From: an uncultured Anaerolineae bacterium
Lineage (GTDB): Bacteria > Chloroflexota > Anaerolineae > J036 > Brachytrichaceae
Direction of reading: 5' to 3'
Assembly: GCA_937959265.1 (NCBI GenBank)
Contig: CALGMA010000008.1
Span: 310,001 to 374,000, forward strand
DNA: 64,000 bases
The notes under the pieces were generated by a model. That model ran no database searches and was not told the DNA's origin. It saw only the letters and a list, made by a program, of their open reading frames with translations. Both the position numbers and the translations under genes were made by a program. Every line of letters starts with the position of its first letter. Position 1 is the stretch's first letter. Of this stretch, positions 9,052 through 17,981 are shown piece by piece.

Positions 9052-9071
9052 GGCGCAGGGTCATCTGCGCC
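9052..9071 (+). other. intergenic hairpin
   Basis: A perfect 7-bp stem GGCGCAG/CTGCGCC with a 6-base loop, lying between the methyltransferase stop and the dipeptidase start. No T-tract follows, so a terminator is unlikely; it may affect dipeptidase translation. Confidence 0.4.
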
Positions 9072-9090
9072 CTTGGAGAAAATTCACATC

Positions 9091-10452
9091 ATGCTCAATC
9101 GAGTTTTGGATTACGCCCGCGCGCACCGCGATGAGTATCTCAAAGATCTGCTGGAGTACCTTGCCATTCCCAGCGTGAGCGCGCAACCTGACCACGCGCG
9201 CGATGTGAAGATGGCGGCGTTGTGGTTGTCGGAGCATCTGCGCGACGCCGGCCTGCGCGCCGAAGTGATGGCAACTGCAGGCCATCCCGTCGTTTATGCG
9301 GAGTGGTCCGGTCACGACCATCACCGTCCCACGGTGTTGATCTATGGCCACTACGATGTGCAGCCCGCCGAGCCTTTCGAGCTGTGGCACAGCGAGCCGT
9401 TCAGGCCGGTGGTTCGCGATGGCTACATCTATGCGCGCGGCGCGGATGACAACAAGGGCCAGCACCTGGCGCATGTGAAGGCCGTCGTCTCATATCTGCG
9501 GGCCGAAGGCACGCTGCCGGTCAATGTCAAGTTCTTGATCGAGGGCGAAGAAGAGATCGGTAGCCCGAACCTCAGTGCGTTCATTGCAGCGCATCGCGAG
9601 CTGCTGGCGTGCGATTGTGTGATGATCAGCGATGGTGCGCTGTTCAGTCCGACCCAGCCTGTGCTGACCTACGGTCTGCGTGGGTTGGCGGGGTTCGAGG
9701 TTCAAGTGCATTGTCTGGATCGCGACGTGCACTCCGGGCACTACGGCGGCAATGTGCAGAATCCGGCCTTTGCGCTGGCTCAAGTGCTGTCCTCGCTCAA
9801 GGACGCGCAGGGGCGCGTGACCGTGCCCGGCTTCTACGACGACGTGCGGGTGTTGAGCGCCGAGGAACGCGCGGTGCTCGCGCGCGTTCCCTACGGCGAG
9901 GCTGACGTGATGCGCGAGACTGGCGCGTCCCAGGCCTTCGGCGAGCCGGAGTTCACGGTCAACGAGCGCAAGGGCGCGCGTCCGACACTGGAGGTCAACG
10001 GCATGTGGAGCGGCTACACTGGCCCCGGCAGCAAGACGATCATCCCGGCGACGGCGCATGCCAAGATCACATGCCGGCTGGTGCCGAACCAAGACGCAGA
10101 GAAGGTCATCAACCTGGTGCAAGACGCGATGCGCGCGGCGGCGCCGGCCGGCGCCGAGGTCACGTTCAGCGACGCCCGAGGGACGCCGGCTTCGCTAGTG
10201 TCGCTCGATGCGCCGGAAATTCAGGCCGCAGCGCGCGCTGCAGCGGCCACCTACGGCAACCCGCCCTTCTATGAGCTGGAAGGCGGCTCAATCCCTGTGG
10301 TGCACGATTTCCAGACGTTGTTGGGCAAACCCATCGCGCTGCTGGGGTTCGGCTTACCGGACGACAACATTCACTCGCCTAACGAACGTTTCGCCGTTGC
10401 GTGTTACGAAAAGGGCATCGAAGCGAGCATCCGCTTCATGGCAGAGCTGTAG
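9091..10452 (+). CDS. M20 family dipeptidase
   Basis: A di-zinc aminoacylase/dipeptidase-type hydrolase of 453 residues, cytoplasmic. Metal-site motifs are present: LIYGHYDVQPAEP (first His/Asp), YARGADDNKGQ (bridging Asp), LIEGEEEIGSPN (catalytic and metal Glu) and MISDGALFS. The dimerisation lid contains VHCLDRDVHSGHYGG, and the last metal His lies near GLPDDNIHSPNE. ATG at 9091 is preferred over TTG at 9073 because GGAGAA then lies at a proper distance. It converges on the Opp ATPase genes of system 1, and hydrolysis of imported peptides is a reasonable inferred role. Confidence 0.93.
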   Translation: MLNRVLDYARAHRDEYLKDLLEYLAIPSVSAQPDHARDVKMAALWLSEHLRDAGLRAEVMATAGHPVVYAEWSGHDHHRPTVLIYGHYDVQPAEPFELWHSEPFRPVVRDGYIYARGADDNKGQHLAHVKAVVSYLRAEGTLPVNVKFLIEGEEEIGSPNLSAFIAAHRELLACDCVMISDGALFSPTQPVLTYGLRGLAGFEVQVHCLDRDVHSGHYGGNVQNPAFALAQVLSSLKDAQGRVTVPGFYDDVRVLSAEERAVLARVPYGEADVMRETGASQAFGEPEFTVNERKGARPTLEVNGMWSGYTGPGSKTIIPATAHAKITCRLVPNQDAEKVINLVQDAMRAAAPAGAEVTFSDARGTPASLVSLDAPEIQAAARAAAATYGNPPFYELEGGSIPVVHDFQTLLGKPIALLGFGLPDDNIHSPNERFAVACYEKGIEASIRFMAEL

Positions 10453-10463
10453 CAGCGATCAAA

Positions 10464-10509
10464 TTTCCCCTTGGGTGGGCGCAGGCATTGCCTTCGCCCA
10501 CCGGGGAAT
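10464..10509. terminator. bidirectional hairpin terminator between dipeptidase and oppF1
   Basis: A long interrupted stem: TTCCCC pairs with GGGGAA and GGTGGGCG with CGCCCACC, around a 14-base loop. It lies in the 70-base convergent gap, with AAATTT on one side and TGTTTT on the other. It probably terminates both transcripts. Confidence 0.75.
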
Positions 10510-10522
10510 AGGTGTTTTCGTG

Positions 10523-11578
10523 TTAGTGATTGGGTGCGGGAGCAGCATCGGCCAGGCCGGGACCCGTCGCGCGCTTTTGTTCCGTGACTTGCTCCTTCGC
10601 CACATGACAGGCCACCACATGACCGGGCTTCAATTCCTCCAGCGGCGGCTCGACCGTCTTGCAGACGTCCACGGCAAACGGGCAGCGGGTGTGGAAGCGG
10701 CAGCCGCTGGGCGGATTCACCGGCGATGGCACATCACCCTGTAGGATCATGCGCTCGCGCTTGACCGTTGGATCGGGGATTGGGATGGCCGACAGCAGCG
10801 CTTTGGTGTAGGGATGCAGCGGATCGCGGAAGAGCGTCTCGCGATCGGTCAGCTCAACCATCTTGCCGAGATACATCACGCCGACGCGGTCGCTGATGTG
10901 CTCCACCACGCTCAGGTTGTGGGCGATGAAGAGGTAAGTGAGGCCGAATTCCGCCTGCAGATCCTTGAGGATGTTCAAAACCTGCGACTGGATGGACACG
11001 TCCAGCGCGGACACCGGCTCGTCGCATACGATGAACTTGGGACGCAGGGCCAGGGCGCGGGCGATGCCGATGCGCTGCCGTTGGCCGCCGGAGAATTCAT
11101 GCGGGTAGCGTCGGGCGTGATAGTCCTCCAGGCCAACCTTGCGCAGCATCTCGATGACGATCTCGTTGCGCTTCTTGGCGTCGCGCATGCCGTGCACCAG
11201 CAACCCCTCGCCGACGCTCTCGCCGACCGGCATGCGCGGGTCGAGCGAGGAATAGGGGTCCTGGAAGATGATCTGCATATCACGGCGCATGGCCTTGAGC
11301 TGGCTGCTGTTCAGCTTGAACACGTCCTGCCCTTCGAAGATCACCGAACCGCCGGTGGCCGGCGTCAGGCGCAAGATAGTGCGTCCGACGGTGGTTTTGC
11401 CGCAGCCGGATTCGCCTACCAGGCCAAGGGTCTCCCCTCGCTTCACGGTGAACGACACACCATCCACCGCTTTGACGTGGGCGACGGTGCGCTGCAGGAT
11501 GCCGCCTTTGATCGGAAAGTATTTCTGGAGGTCCTTGACCTCGAGCAAATCCTCTTTCTTGTTGTTGTTCGTGTTCAT
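10523..11578 (-). CDS. oligopeptide/dipeptide ABC transporter ATPase (OppF type), system 1
   Basis: A 351-residue ABC ATPase. Walker A is GESGCGKT at about 55-62, the Q-loop is in [17 protein letters not shown], the signature is SGGQRQR, Walker B is [12 protein letters not shown] and the switch His is in [10 protein letters not shown]. The C-terminal extension has the family cysteine motif [15 protein letters not shown]. It powers import together with the OppD-type partner upstream. The 81-base gap to oppD is wholly occupied by 7-base repeats and the start lacks a strong ribosome site. Last gene of the system 1 operon. Confidence 0.94.
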   Translation of the reverse strand: MNTNNNKKEDLLEVKDLQKYFPIKGGILQRTVAHVKAVDGVSFTVKRGETLGLVGESGCGKTTVGRTILRLTPATGGSVIFEGQDVFKLNSSQLKAMRRDMQIIFQDPYSSLDPRMPVGESVGEGLLVHGMRDAKKRNEIVIEMLRKVGLEDYHARRYPHEFSGGQRQRIGIARALALRPKFIVCDEPVSALDVSIQSQVLNILKDLQAEFGLTYLFIAHNLSVVEHISDRVGVMYLGKMVELTDRETLFRDPLHPYTKALLSAIPIPDPTVKRERMILQGDVPSPVNPPSGCRFHTRCPFAVDVCKTVEPPLEELKPGHVVACHVAKEQVTEQKRATGPGLADAAPAPNH

Positions 11579-11659
11579 CTCGATCGGTTAGAGGTTATGC
11601 ATTGGCTCGTTTGCAGGTTGCCGGTTTGCACGTTACAGGTTGTGGGCTGCGGGTTAGCG
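11579..11659 (-). repeat. heptad array filling the oppD-oppF gap, unit GCAACCT-like
   Basis: On the coding (minus) strand the space between the oppD TAG and the oppF ATG consists of units close to GCAACCT (on the plus strand TTGCAGG, TTGCCGG, TTACAGG, TTGTGGG, CTGCGGG at 11611-11653), mostly 7 bases long with one 8-base slip. It becomes more degenerate toward the oppF start. Confidence 0.65.
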
Positions 11660-12700
11660 CTAGAAATCATAGAGCCACGTGCGCACCCAGTGGCCAGGTT
11701 TGACTTCACGCAAAGGCGGCAGCTCAGCTTTGCATCGCTCACGTGCCAGACCTTCGCACTTTTGACAGCGCGGCTCGAAGCGGCAACCGGGCGGCGGGTT
11801 GAGCAAGTTGGGCACTGTGCCCGGGATCACGTCGAGCCGGTCGCGTACCTGGCCCAGGATGGGGATCGAACCGATCAACCCTTGTGTGTAGGGATGTAGA
11901 GGATTGGCGAATAACTCTTTGACCTCGGCCTGCTCGACGACCTGGCCGGCGTACATCACCACCACGCGGTCGCACATCTCGGCGACCACGCCCAGGTCAT
12001 GGGTGATCAGCATGATCGCTGTGCCGGTTTTCTCCTTCAGTTCGCGCATCAGGTCGAGGATCTGCGCCTGAATGGTCACATCGAGCGCGGTGGTCGGCTC
12101 GTCGGCGATCAGCAGTTCCGGCGCGCAGGCCAGGGCCATAGCGATCATCACGCGCTGGGCCTGGCCGCCTGAAATCTCGTGCGGGTAAGCGTGTGCGCGC
12201 TTAGCCGGCTCGGGAATGCCCACCATGCGCAGCAGCTCGACGGCGCGCTTCCAGCCGGCCTCGCGTCCCAGGTCTTGGTGGATGTTGAGCACCTCGGCAA
12301 CCTGATCGCCGATCTTGAACACCGGGTTCAGACATGAGGTGGGCTGTTGGAAGATCATCGAGATGCGGTTGCCGCGAATCTTGGTCATTTCGCGTTCGGG
12401 CAGATCGAGCAGGTTGACGCCGTCGAAAACGATCTTGCCCTCGACGATCTTGCCCGGCGGGCTGATCAGGCGCATGATCGAAAGCGACGTGACGCTCTTA
12501 CCGCAGCCGGACTCGCCAACGATGCCGAGCGTCTCGCCACGCCTGACGTAGAGGTCTACGCCATCCACCGCCTTGACCACGCCGTCTTCGGTGTAGAAAT
12601 ACGTCTTCAGACCCTGGATGTCGAGCATCAGGTCGTTCAACTGACCGTTGCGCGTGCCGGTGGGAGCCGTTGCAGCGCCGATTGCAGCGTTCACACTCAT
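11660..12700 (-). CDS. oligopeptide/dipeptide ABC transporter ATPase (OppD type), system 1
   Basis: A 346-residue ABC ATPase. Walker A is GESGCGKS at about 62-69, the Q-loop region is [14 protein letters not shown], the signature is SGGQAQR, Walker B is [12 protein letters not shown] and the switch is [10 protein letters not shown]. The C-terminal oligopeptide-transporter domain holds [13 protein letters not shown], a Cys-rich motif that binds an Fe-S cluster in some DppD proteins. AGGAGAG lies upstream of the ATG. It pairs with OppF1 on the cytoplasmic face of the permease. Confidence 0.95.
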   Translation of the reverse strand: MSVNAAIGAATAPTGTRNGQLNDLMLDIQGLKTYFYTEDGVVKAVDGVDLYVRRGETLGIVGESGCGKSVTSLSIMRLISPPGKIVEGKIVFDGVNLLDLPEREMTKIRGNRISMIFQQPTSCLNPVFKIGDQVAEVLNIHQDLGREAGWKRAVELLRMVGIPEPAKRAHAYPHEISGGQAQRVMIAMALACAPELLIADEPTTALDVTIQAQILDLMRELKEKTGTAIMLITHDLGVVAEMCDRVVVMYAGQVVEQAEVKELFANPLHPYTQGLIGSIPILGQVRDRLDVIPGTVPNLLNPPPGCRFEPRCQKCEGLARERCKAELPPLREVKPGHWVRTWLYDF

Positions 12701-12749
12701 GCCGATTTACTCTCTCCTGATTACAGTTTTAAGGATTCGATAGCTATAG

Positions 12750-13757
12750 TCACATCTTCAATCGTGGATCCAGCGCGTCGCGCAAGCCATCGCCGATGAA
12801 GTTGAACGCCAGCGAGCACAGCACCACGGGAATGCCTGGAATGAGCGGTGCCCATGGGTGGGTCAACATGAACTGCGTTGAGAAGTTGAGCATGTTGCCC
12901 CAGGTCGGCGTAGGATCGGTGATGCCGAGGCCGAGGAAGCTCAATGCAACCTCAGCCGTCAGGCCGTCGGCCAGTGCCAGCGTGTAGGCCACGATCAGCG
13001 GCGGGAAGGCGTTCGGCACCACGTGCCGCGCGATGATCCGTAAGTTGTTGGCGCCCAACGAGCGGGCCGACTCGATGAAGTCGCGTTCGCGCACCGAGAG
13101 CACCATGCCGCGCATCAGGCGCGCTGCACCCGTCCAGCCGAACAGCGTGATGACGAAGATCACCACCAGCACGCTGCGCGATTCCTTCTGTGGGTCAATC
13201 AGCATGATGGCGCTGACGAAGTTCACCAGGAAGTCGGGGAAGGGCAGTAACTTGGGGTCCTGGTTCAGCACAGAAGCCAAAATGAGCAAGATCGGAAAGG
13301 TGGGGATGGCCGACATGAACTCCAGGATGCGCATGAGGATGCCATCTATGATGCCGCGATAGTAGCCGGCCAGCGCGCCGATCGTCATGCCGATGAACGT
13401 GCTCAGCGTGGCCACGATGATGGCGACGCTCAAAGTGATGCGCGCTGCGTAAAGCAAGCGGGTGAAAGTGTCGCGGCCAACATGGTCGGTGCCCAGCACG
13501 TGGAGCTTTCCGGCCTCTGTATCCCACGTCAACGGCGGTGAAAAGCGCATTACCGGGTTCACAGCATCGCGTTGGAACGGTGCGATCAACGGCGTGATCA
13601 GCGAGGCGATGAAGACGATGATGATGAATGTGAGCGAGATGATTGCCAGCCGATGCTTGCGGAAGCGGCGCAAAACAATTGCCCATTGACCTTCCGGTCT
13701 GACCAGAGTGATCGGCTTTGCTGTGGTAGCTTCTACACTCGCAGTTGCGGTTGCCAT
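12750..13757 (-). CDS. ABC transporter permease (OppC/DppC type), system 1
   Basis: A 335-residue membrane protein with six predicted helices. It starts with a soluble N-terminus ending in the HRLAIISLTFIIIVFIA helix. A periplasmic segment contains GTDHVGRDTFTRLLYAARITL, typical of OppC. The EAA coupling loop is RERDFIESARSLGANNLRIIARHVVPN. GGAGG precedes the ATG. It forms the heterodimeric channel with the neighbouring OppB-type protein. Confidence 0.94.
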   Translation of the reverse strand: MATATASVEATTAKPITLVRPEGQWAIVLRRFRKHRLAIISLTFIIIVFIASLITPLIAPFQRDAVNPVMRFSPPLTWDTEAGKLHVLGTDHVGRDTFTRLLYAARITLSVAIIVATLSTFIGMTIGALAGYYRGIIDGILMRILEFMSAIPTFPILLILASVLNQDPKLLPFPDFLVNFVSAIMLIDPQKESRSVLVVIFVITLFGWTGAARLMRGMVLSVRERDFIESARSLGANNLRIIARHVVPNAFPPLIVAYTLALADGLTAEVALSFLGLGITDPTPTWGNMLNFSTQFMLTHPWAPLIPGIPVVLCSLAFNFIGDGLRDALDPRLKM

Positions 13758-13828
13758 CCTAGCCTCCGAAATATTTTTTCTGCGCGATCTGCTTCCCCGT
13801 GCGTTCTATCTACTCCTTCTGCTCGTTG

Positions 13829-15019
13829 CTACGACAACCGGATGCGCGGATCCACCACGGTATAGAGCACATCCGATAGCAGGTAACCGATCAACACCAG
13901 GAAGGTAGAGATCAAGATGAAGCCAATTGCCACGTTGTAATCGCCTGCGGTGAGTGAAGCTACGAACAGCCGACCCATGCCGGGATAGTTGAACACGCTC
14001 TCGGTGATGATCGCCCCGCCGAACAGCGCGGGCAACACGCCGGCCAGCAGCGTCACGAACGGTATGAGTGCGTTGCGCATGGCGTGCTTTACGATCACGA
14101 TGCGCTCGATCAACCCCTTGGCGCGCGCCGTGCGCACGTAGTCCTGGCGCAGCACTTCCAGCATTGACGAGCGAATAAAACGACTCCACTGCGCCAGGTT
14201 GAAGATGGTCAGCACCATCACCGGCAGCACCAAGTGCCACAGCCGGTCGAGGAACGACCCAGCTTTGATGGTGCCGAAGATCGGGATGACCGTGTCGCGC
14301 GGCGATTCGGCGGTGCCGGCCGGCAGATAGGGCAGTCCCGCCTCCTTGAACAATACGGCGAAGATCAGGATGCCCATAATGCCCATAAACAGCGTGGGCA
14401 TGCCCGAGCCGATGAAGGCGAGCGTCGTGACAGTGTAGTCGAAGCGCGAATATTGCTTGACTGCCGAGATGATGCCGATGGGTATGGCGATCATGATGGA
14501 CAGGAAGGTCGAGATGCCCATCAGCAGTAGAGTGTTCACGATGCGGCTCTCGAACAGGCGCATGACCGGCTGTTCACGCAGGATCTGCGTGGACTTGCCG
14601 AAATCGAGGCGCAGGATACCGTCGCTGACCGAGCGGCCTTCCAGATCGCGCAAGAAGACAGGCTTCTCGCAGTTCACTTCGACTACGCGCCCGTCGGGAT
14701 AGACGAGTTGGGCGCGACCTTCCTTGAGGCATCCCACTTGCAGGTCGGAGAAGAATTGTTGTCCGCCGATTTCGATCGGCCCGCGTGGGTGGCCGGTCAG
14801 CCAGCGCAGGAAGCGAGGGATCAAGAAGATGTCGAGGTCATAGCGCTTCATCGTGCGCTCGATCAAGTCCAGGTCATTGCGCTGCGTCGTGCTTTGGCGC
14901 GCAGCGATTTCCTGCAACGGCCCGCCAGGCGCGATGCTCAGCAGAATGAACGATGCGAACGCAATGATGAATGCCATCACTACGATCACGAACAACCTGC
15001 GAATCAGATAAGTGGCCAA
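13829..15019 (-). CDS. ABC transporter permease (OppB/DppB type) with enlarged periplasmic loop, system 1
   Basis: A 396-residue permease. It has the N-terminal YLIRRLFVIVVMAFIIAFASF helix, then a roughly 110-residue soluble segment before helix 2; usual OppB proteins are 300-340 residues with a much shorter loop. The insert includes FLRWLTGHPRGP and a Cys pair around GCLKEGRAQLVYP and VNCEKP. The EAA loop is RQDYVRTARAKGLIERIVIVKHAMRN. The enlarged loop faces the binding protein and could be adapted to the unusual SBP of this system. Separated from the SBP gene by a strong hairpin. Confidence 0.92.
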   Translation of the reverse strand: MATYLIRRLFVIVVMAFIIAFASFILLSIAPGGPLQEIAARQSTTQRNDLDLIERTMKRYDLDIFLIPRFLRWLTGHPRGPIEIGGQQFFSDLQVGCLKEGRAQLVYPDGRVVEVNCEKPVFLRDLEGRSVSDGILRLDFGKSTQILREQPVMRLFESRIVNTLLLMGISTFLSIMIAIPIGIISAVKQYSRFDYTVTTLAFIGSGMPTLFMGIMGILIFAVLFKEAGLPYLPAGTAESPRDTVIPIFGTIKAGSFLDRLWHLVLPVMVLTIFNLAQWSRFIRSSMLEVLRQDYVRTARAKGLIERIVIVKHAMRNALIPFVTLLAGVLPALFGGAIITESVFNYPGMGRLFVASLTAGDYNVAIGFILISTFLVLIGYLLSDVLYTVVDPRIRLS

Positions 15020-15140
15020 ACGATCCTCCGTAATTGCGCATTGGATGTCGCGTCACGTAAAACGCCATATGCAAATGCATGCGCGCGACGTCCGCATCTC
15101 TAGAAGCTTATAGATTCACCGACAGTCACGTATTTTATAG

Positions 15141-15175
15141 AAAATGAGTAGCCCCACTTTGGGGCTACTCATTTT
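15141..15175 (-). terminator. perfect 15-bp hairpin between SBP1 and oppB1
   Basis: A perfect 15-bp inverted repeat (AAAATGAGTAGCCCC and complement) with a 5-base loop. On the minus strand the stem ends in TTTT and continues into an A/T-rich stretch. Placed just downstream of the SBP gene and upstream of the permeases, it should let the SBP transcript accumulate above the membrane components by partial termination or 3'-end protection. Confidence 0.8.
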
Positions 15176-15205
15176 AGCCTGTGGTTTCGCCGTGCTTGAC
15201 CAAGT

Positions 15206-17218
15206 TTACCGGACGTTCAAGTTGAAGTCGGCGTGCTCCCAGGTGGGGCTAGCGATCGGCTCGGCGTTGATCTTGCCGGCCTGTGCTTCCTTGATCACCG
15301 TCTCCAGTTCCTGGCCTGCGCCGATGACTTCCTTGCCGACGATGTCCACCGTGCCTTGCAGCAGGGCGGCTACCGCGCCGGCCGGATTGGCGTCGAAGAT
15401 CTGGATCACGATCTCCTTAGTCTTCGGCTCGCCCAGGTAGAAGTTCGGGTTGGCCTTCAGCACGATCTTTGAACCCTTCTCCCAGGTATCCACCACGAAT
15501 GGGCCGGTGCCGAGCGGCTTGTCGGTCAGCTCCGGCAGGTCCTTGAAGTTCTTGGGCGGCACCTCGGCCAGCGTCTTGCCCTTGAACTCGCCATCAGTCT
15601 CAACCACGCGGTGCGACGGATAGTAGCCGTAGGACGGCAGGTAGTAGGTCGGGTTCAGGTAGCCGGGCACGTAGGTCACCGTGTAGCCCAGGCCATCGGC
15701 CAGCACCTCGTGCTTGGCCGTGCGGTCGCAGACGAAGTAGCTGGTGTTGCCCGACTCGCGGTCGCAAGCGACCTTGTAGCCCAGCTCGAAGTCAGCGTTC
15801 TTCAGGTCTTCGCCGTCGCTCCACTTGCGCGGCTTGTACTTGAAGGTGACGGCCAATTGCGGCACCTTGACGCCGGCGACCAGATCCACTTCCTCACCGG
15901 CGGCGTTCTTGACCTTGGGCGCCAGCTCGTTGCCCTCGGCGTCGGTCAGCTTGCCGTCCTTGAACGTGCCGACGTCGCCGTTGGCGTTCACCAGCACATC
16001 GCCATCCTTAATCTCGACTTCGGTCAGCGTTGCGCCGCCGTTTTCGATGCGCGGGAAGTCCTCACCTTCCAAGCCGACATTCTGGAAGCCGTAGCTGTAC
16101 TGCGTGACATCCACGCCATAGATCATCTGGCCGACGATCACGGCAACTGCGGCGCTCTCTTGCAGCAGGAAGAGCGATGCTGGCTCCTGGCCGAGCGCAG
16201 CGACGATGGTGTCGCGGCCGGGCAGCTCAAAGTCCTGCGCGTTGGCCGACCAGTACTCCGTCGCGTCAGGCCGCAGACCCTTCAGGTCTTTGTTGTAGGC
16301 CGTGGCCTCCAGGCGCTGGAAGAGTGGCAGCGAGATCATGTCCTTGCTGAACTCTTCCTGCACAATCACATAGTTCTTCTGGCGCTCTTCCAAGCTGAGC
16401 GTGTTGTTGGCCTGCTTGATGGCGTTGCTGGCGCGCTCATTGCACCAGCCCATGTAGTTCTGGCCGTTCCAGTTGTTGGCCGGTGTGGGGATCTGGTCGC
16501 AGGCATACAGCGTCGGGCCGGGCGGCTCGGTCTCGCCCACCCACGCGAAGGCGCCGATGTCGAAGTCGCGCCGGCGCAGGCCGGAGTTGCCGCCGAACCA
16601 GATCGAGCCAGGGATGTAGGACGGCAGAAGCTGGATGCCACACTTCTGCAACTGGCTCACCCACACCGCGCCCCAGGTCTGGCGGAACGGCGCGTTGGTG
16701 GTGGTGAAGCGAAGCGCCAGCGGTTCGCCCTTTTCATTGGCGCGAATGCGTCCGCCTTCGGGCAGCTTCCAGCCGGCTTCGTCGAGCAGCTGGCCCGCCT
16801 TCTCGGTGTTGAACTCATAGACGACCACGTTTGCGTTCGAGTCAATGTTCTTGGCGTACCATGGCGAATCCTTCGGGATGAAGGTGTCCATGAGCTGCTT
16901 GGTGCGCTGCTCTTCCGGCAAGAACCCATACACCGAGCCGATTAGCTCGATTGGGTTGGTGCAGTGGGCGATGGCCTGGCGCACGCGTACGTCGCTCAGG
17001 ATCGGGTGGGGCCGCGTCCATTCCGGCACCGGCGCAGCGGTCACCTCGATGATTTTCTCGACTTCCTTCTGGACTTCCTTGACGACTTCGACCACTTCGG
17101 TCACTTTGACCTCGACGGTCTGCACGACCGGGGCGGCGCCTTGCGGCGCACAGGCTGAAAGGATCAGACCGGCTGCCGCGGCGGCAGCAAGTATGGCATA
17201 GGGTTTTCGGTTTTGCAT
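15206..17218 (-). CDS. family 5 substrate-binding lipoprotein with circularly permuted domain order, system 1
   Basis: A 670-residue SBP_bac_5-type solute-binding lipoprotein with the lipobox LILSAC (Cys23) and a Val/Glu-rich, probably coiled linker at 31-60. The family segments are out of order. The block that normally follows the first half (HPILSDVRVRQAIA) is at 71-84. The typical C-terminal end (KGLRPDATEYWSANAQDFEL) is at 313-332. It runs directly into a typical N-terminal start (RDTIVAALGQEPASLFLL, 335-352), then KWSDGEDLKNADF at 465-477 and LGTGPFVVDTWEKGSKI at 569-585. The protein ends with TWEHADFNLNVR, which normally precedes DVRVRQAI. Strong ribosome site AGGAGGAG. Substrate probably peptides, but oligosaccharides are possible. 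Confidence 0.9.
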   Translation of the reverse strand: MQNRKPYAILAAAAAAGLILSACAPQGAAPVVQTVEVKVTEVVEVVKEVQKEVEKIIEVTAAPVPEWTRPHPILSDVRVRQAIAHCTNPIELIGSVYGFLPEEQRTKQLMDTFIPKDSPWYAKNIDSNANVVVYEFNTEKAGQLLDEAGWKLPEGGRIRANEKGEPLALRFTTTNAPFRQTWGAVWVSQLQKCGIQLLPSYIPGSIWFGGNSGLRRRDFDIGAFAWVGETEPPGPTLYACDQIPTPANNWNGQNYMGWCNERASNAIKQANNTLSLEERQKNYVIVQEEFSKDMISLPLFQRLEATAYNKDLKGLRPDATEYWSANAQDFELPGRDTIVAALGQEPASLFLLQESAAVAVIVGQMIYGVDVTQYSYGFQNVGLEGEDFPRIENGGATLTEVEIKDGDVLVNANGDVGTFKDGKLTDAEGNELAPKVKNAAGEEVDLVAGVKVPQLAVTFKYKPRKWSDGEDLKNADFELGYKVACDRESGNTSYFVCDRTAKHEVLADGLGYTVTYVPGYLNPTYYLPSYGYYPSHRVVETDGEFKGKTLAEVPPKNFKDLPELTDKPLGTGPFVVDTWEKGSKIVLKANPNFYLGEPKTKEIVIQIFDANPAGAVAALLQGTVDIVGKEVIGAGQELETVIKEAQAGKINAEPIASPTWEHADFNLNVR

Positions 17219-17392
17219 GTGTATGGGTCTCCTCCTAAGTGAGATTTAGGACACTGAGTTGACGGGAAGCTTCTGATGCGCAAAGCATAGGGTTGGCTTG
17301 GGTTGTGGAGATCGCTTTCAGTTACGTAGGCATTCCTCCTCGTATCACCAGAGTTAACAAATGTTCTACGACGATGCAACCAAGCTTATGGG

Positions 17393-17421
17393 ATTATCGC
17401 GAACGGTAGAAGGCTTGTCAA
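17393..17421 (-). promoter_or_regulatory. sigma70-type promoter for SBP1
   Basis: On the minus strand TTGACA (17421-17416) is followed after exactly 17 bases by GATAAT (17398-17393). It lies in the 215-base gap before the SBP gene, giving a leader of about 170 bases. The promoter begins just after the stop codon of the DUF4352-like lipoprotein, so systems 1 and 2 are separately transcribed. Confidence 0.7.
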
Positions 17422-17433
17422 GAAACGTGGAAT

Positions 17434-17967
17434 TCATTTCGCTGGCAAATCTGCCGTGAGCGCGATCGTGCTGATCAGGCCGATGCGGTAGGTGATGGTC
17501 TTCAACTTGGCATCTTTCGGTACGACGAAGCCGATCCAACCTGAGGCGCGCTCGCCCTTCTTGAGTTCGGTGGGTTGGAGTTCGTTGTCGTGTGAGCCGG
17601 CGACGGCGTTATACGTGATGTCGTTTTCGTCGGCGACGACCGCGTTCGTCAGATCCACCGGCATCGTGTCGTCGGCGGTCTCATTTGACAGTTCCACCTG
17701 CACGGCGACTAGGCGCGTATCGGGCTGGAGCTGGAAGCCGGCGGCGGTCTGTGCAGGGTCTTCGATCGCCAACGCCTTAAGCGAGTAGCCGGCGCTCTCC
17801 GCGCTCTGTTGCGCCAGTTGCTCCGGCGAAATGCGCGTGGGCGTGGGAATGATCGGGGTAGGTAACGGCCGGTCGTCCAAGCCGCTTCCCTCGCCCTCGC
17901 TGCAAGCCGCTAACAATCCTGCAACGCATATCGCCGCAAAAATGGACTTGAGTCTTGCCTGATTCAT
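17434..17967 (-). CDS. DUF4352-like lipoprotein
   Basis: A 177-residue lipoprotein. The signal peptide IFAAICVAGLLAACSEG has its lipobox ending at Cys, followed by a Pro/Thr-rich linker and a beta-rich domain. The domain (LVAVQVELSNETADDTMPVDLTNAVVADENDITYN, then LKKGERASGWIGFVVPKDAK) follows the pattern of DUF4352/Telokin-like immunoglobulin-fold extracellular proteins. Start at 17967 chosen because the signal peptide begins there; the open frame continues 26 codons upstream without family support. It is the last gene of the system 2 operon, 14 bases after oppF2. Function unknown; an accessory envelope role is inferred. Confidence 0.7.
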   Translation of the reverse strand: MNQARLKSIFAAICVAGLLAACSEGEGSGLDDRPLPTPIIPTPTRISPEQLAQQSAESAGYSLKALAIEDPAQTAAGFQLQPDTRLVAVQVELSNETADDTMPVDLTNAVVADENDITYNAVAGSHDNELQPTELKKGERASGWIGFVVPKDAKLKTITYRIGLISTIALTADLPAK

Positions 17968-17981
17968 AGTTACTCTCCCAC

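Noticed and set aside
15611..16945. Long open frame (444 codons) on the plus strand opposite SBP1, and a similar 609-codon frame opposite SBP2 (22201-24030)
   Set aside because: Both are antisense to clearly conserved SBP genes, have Arg/Val/Leu/His-rich composition and no recognisable motif. They arise from the GC-biased third positions of the real genes.
15206..17218. SBP1 as an assembly chimera of two SBP genes
   Set aside because: A single uninterrupted frame carries one signal peptide, and the two halves are complementary rather than redundant. Permutation explains this more simply, though read-level confirmation is still needed.
17164..17379. 71-codon frame in the SBP1 leader
   Set aside because: It overlaps the SBP1 start and its ribosome site and its composition is not protein-like.
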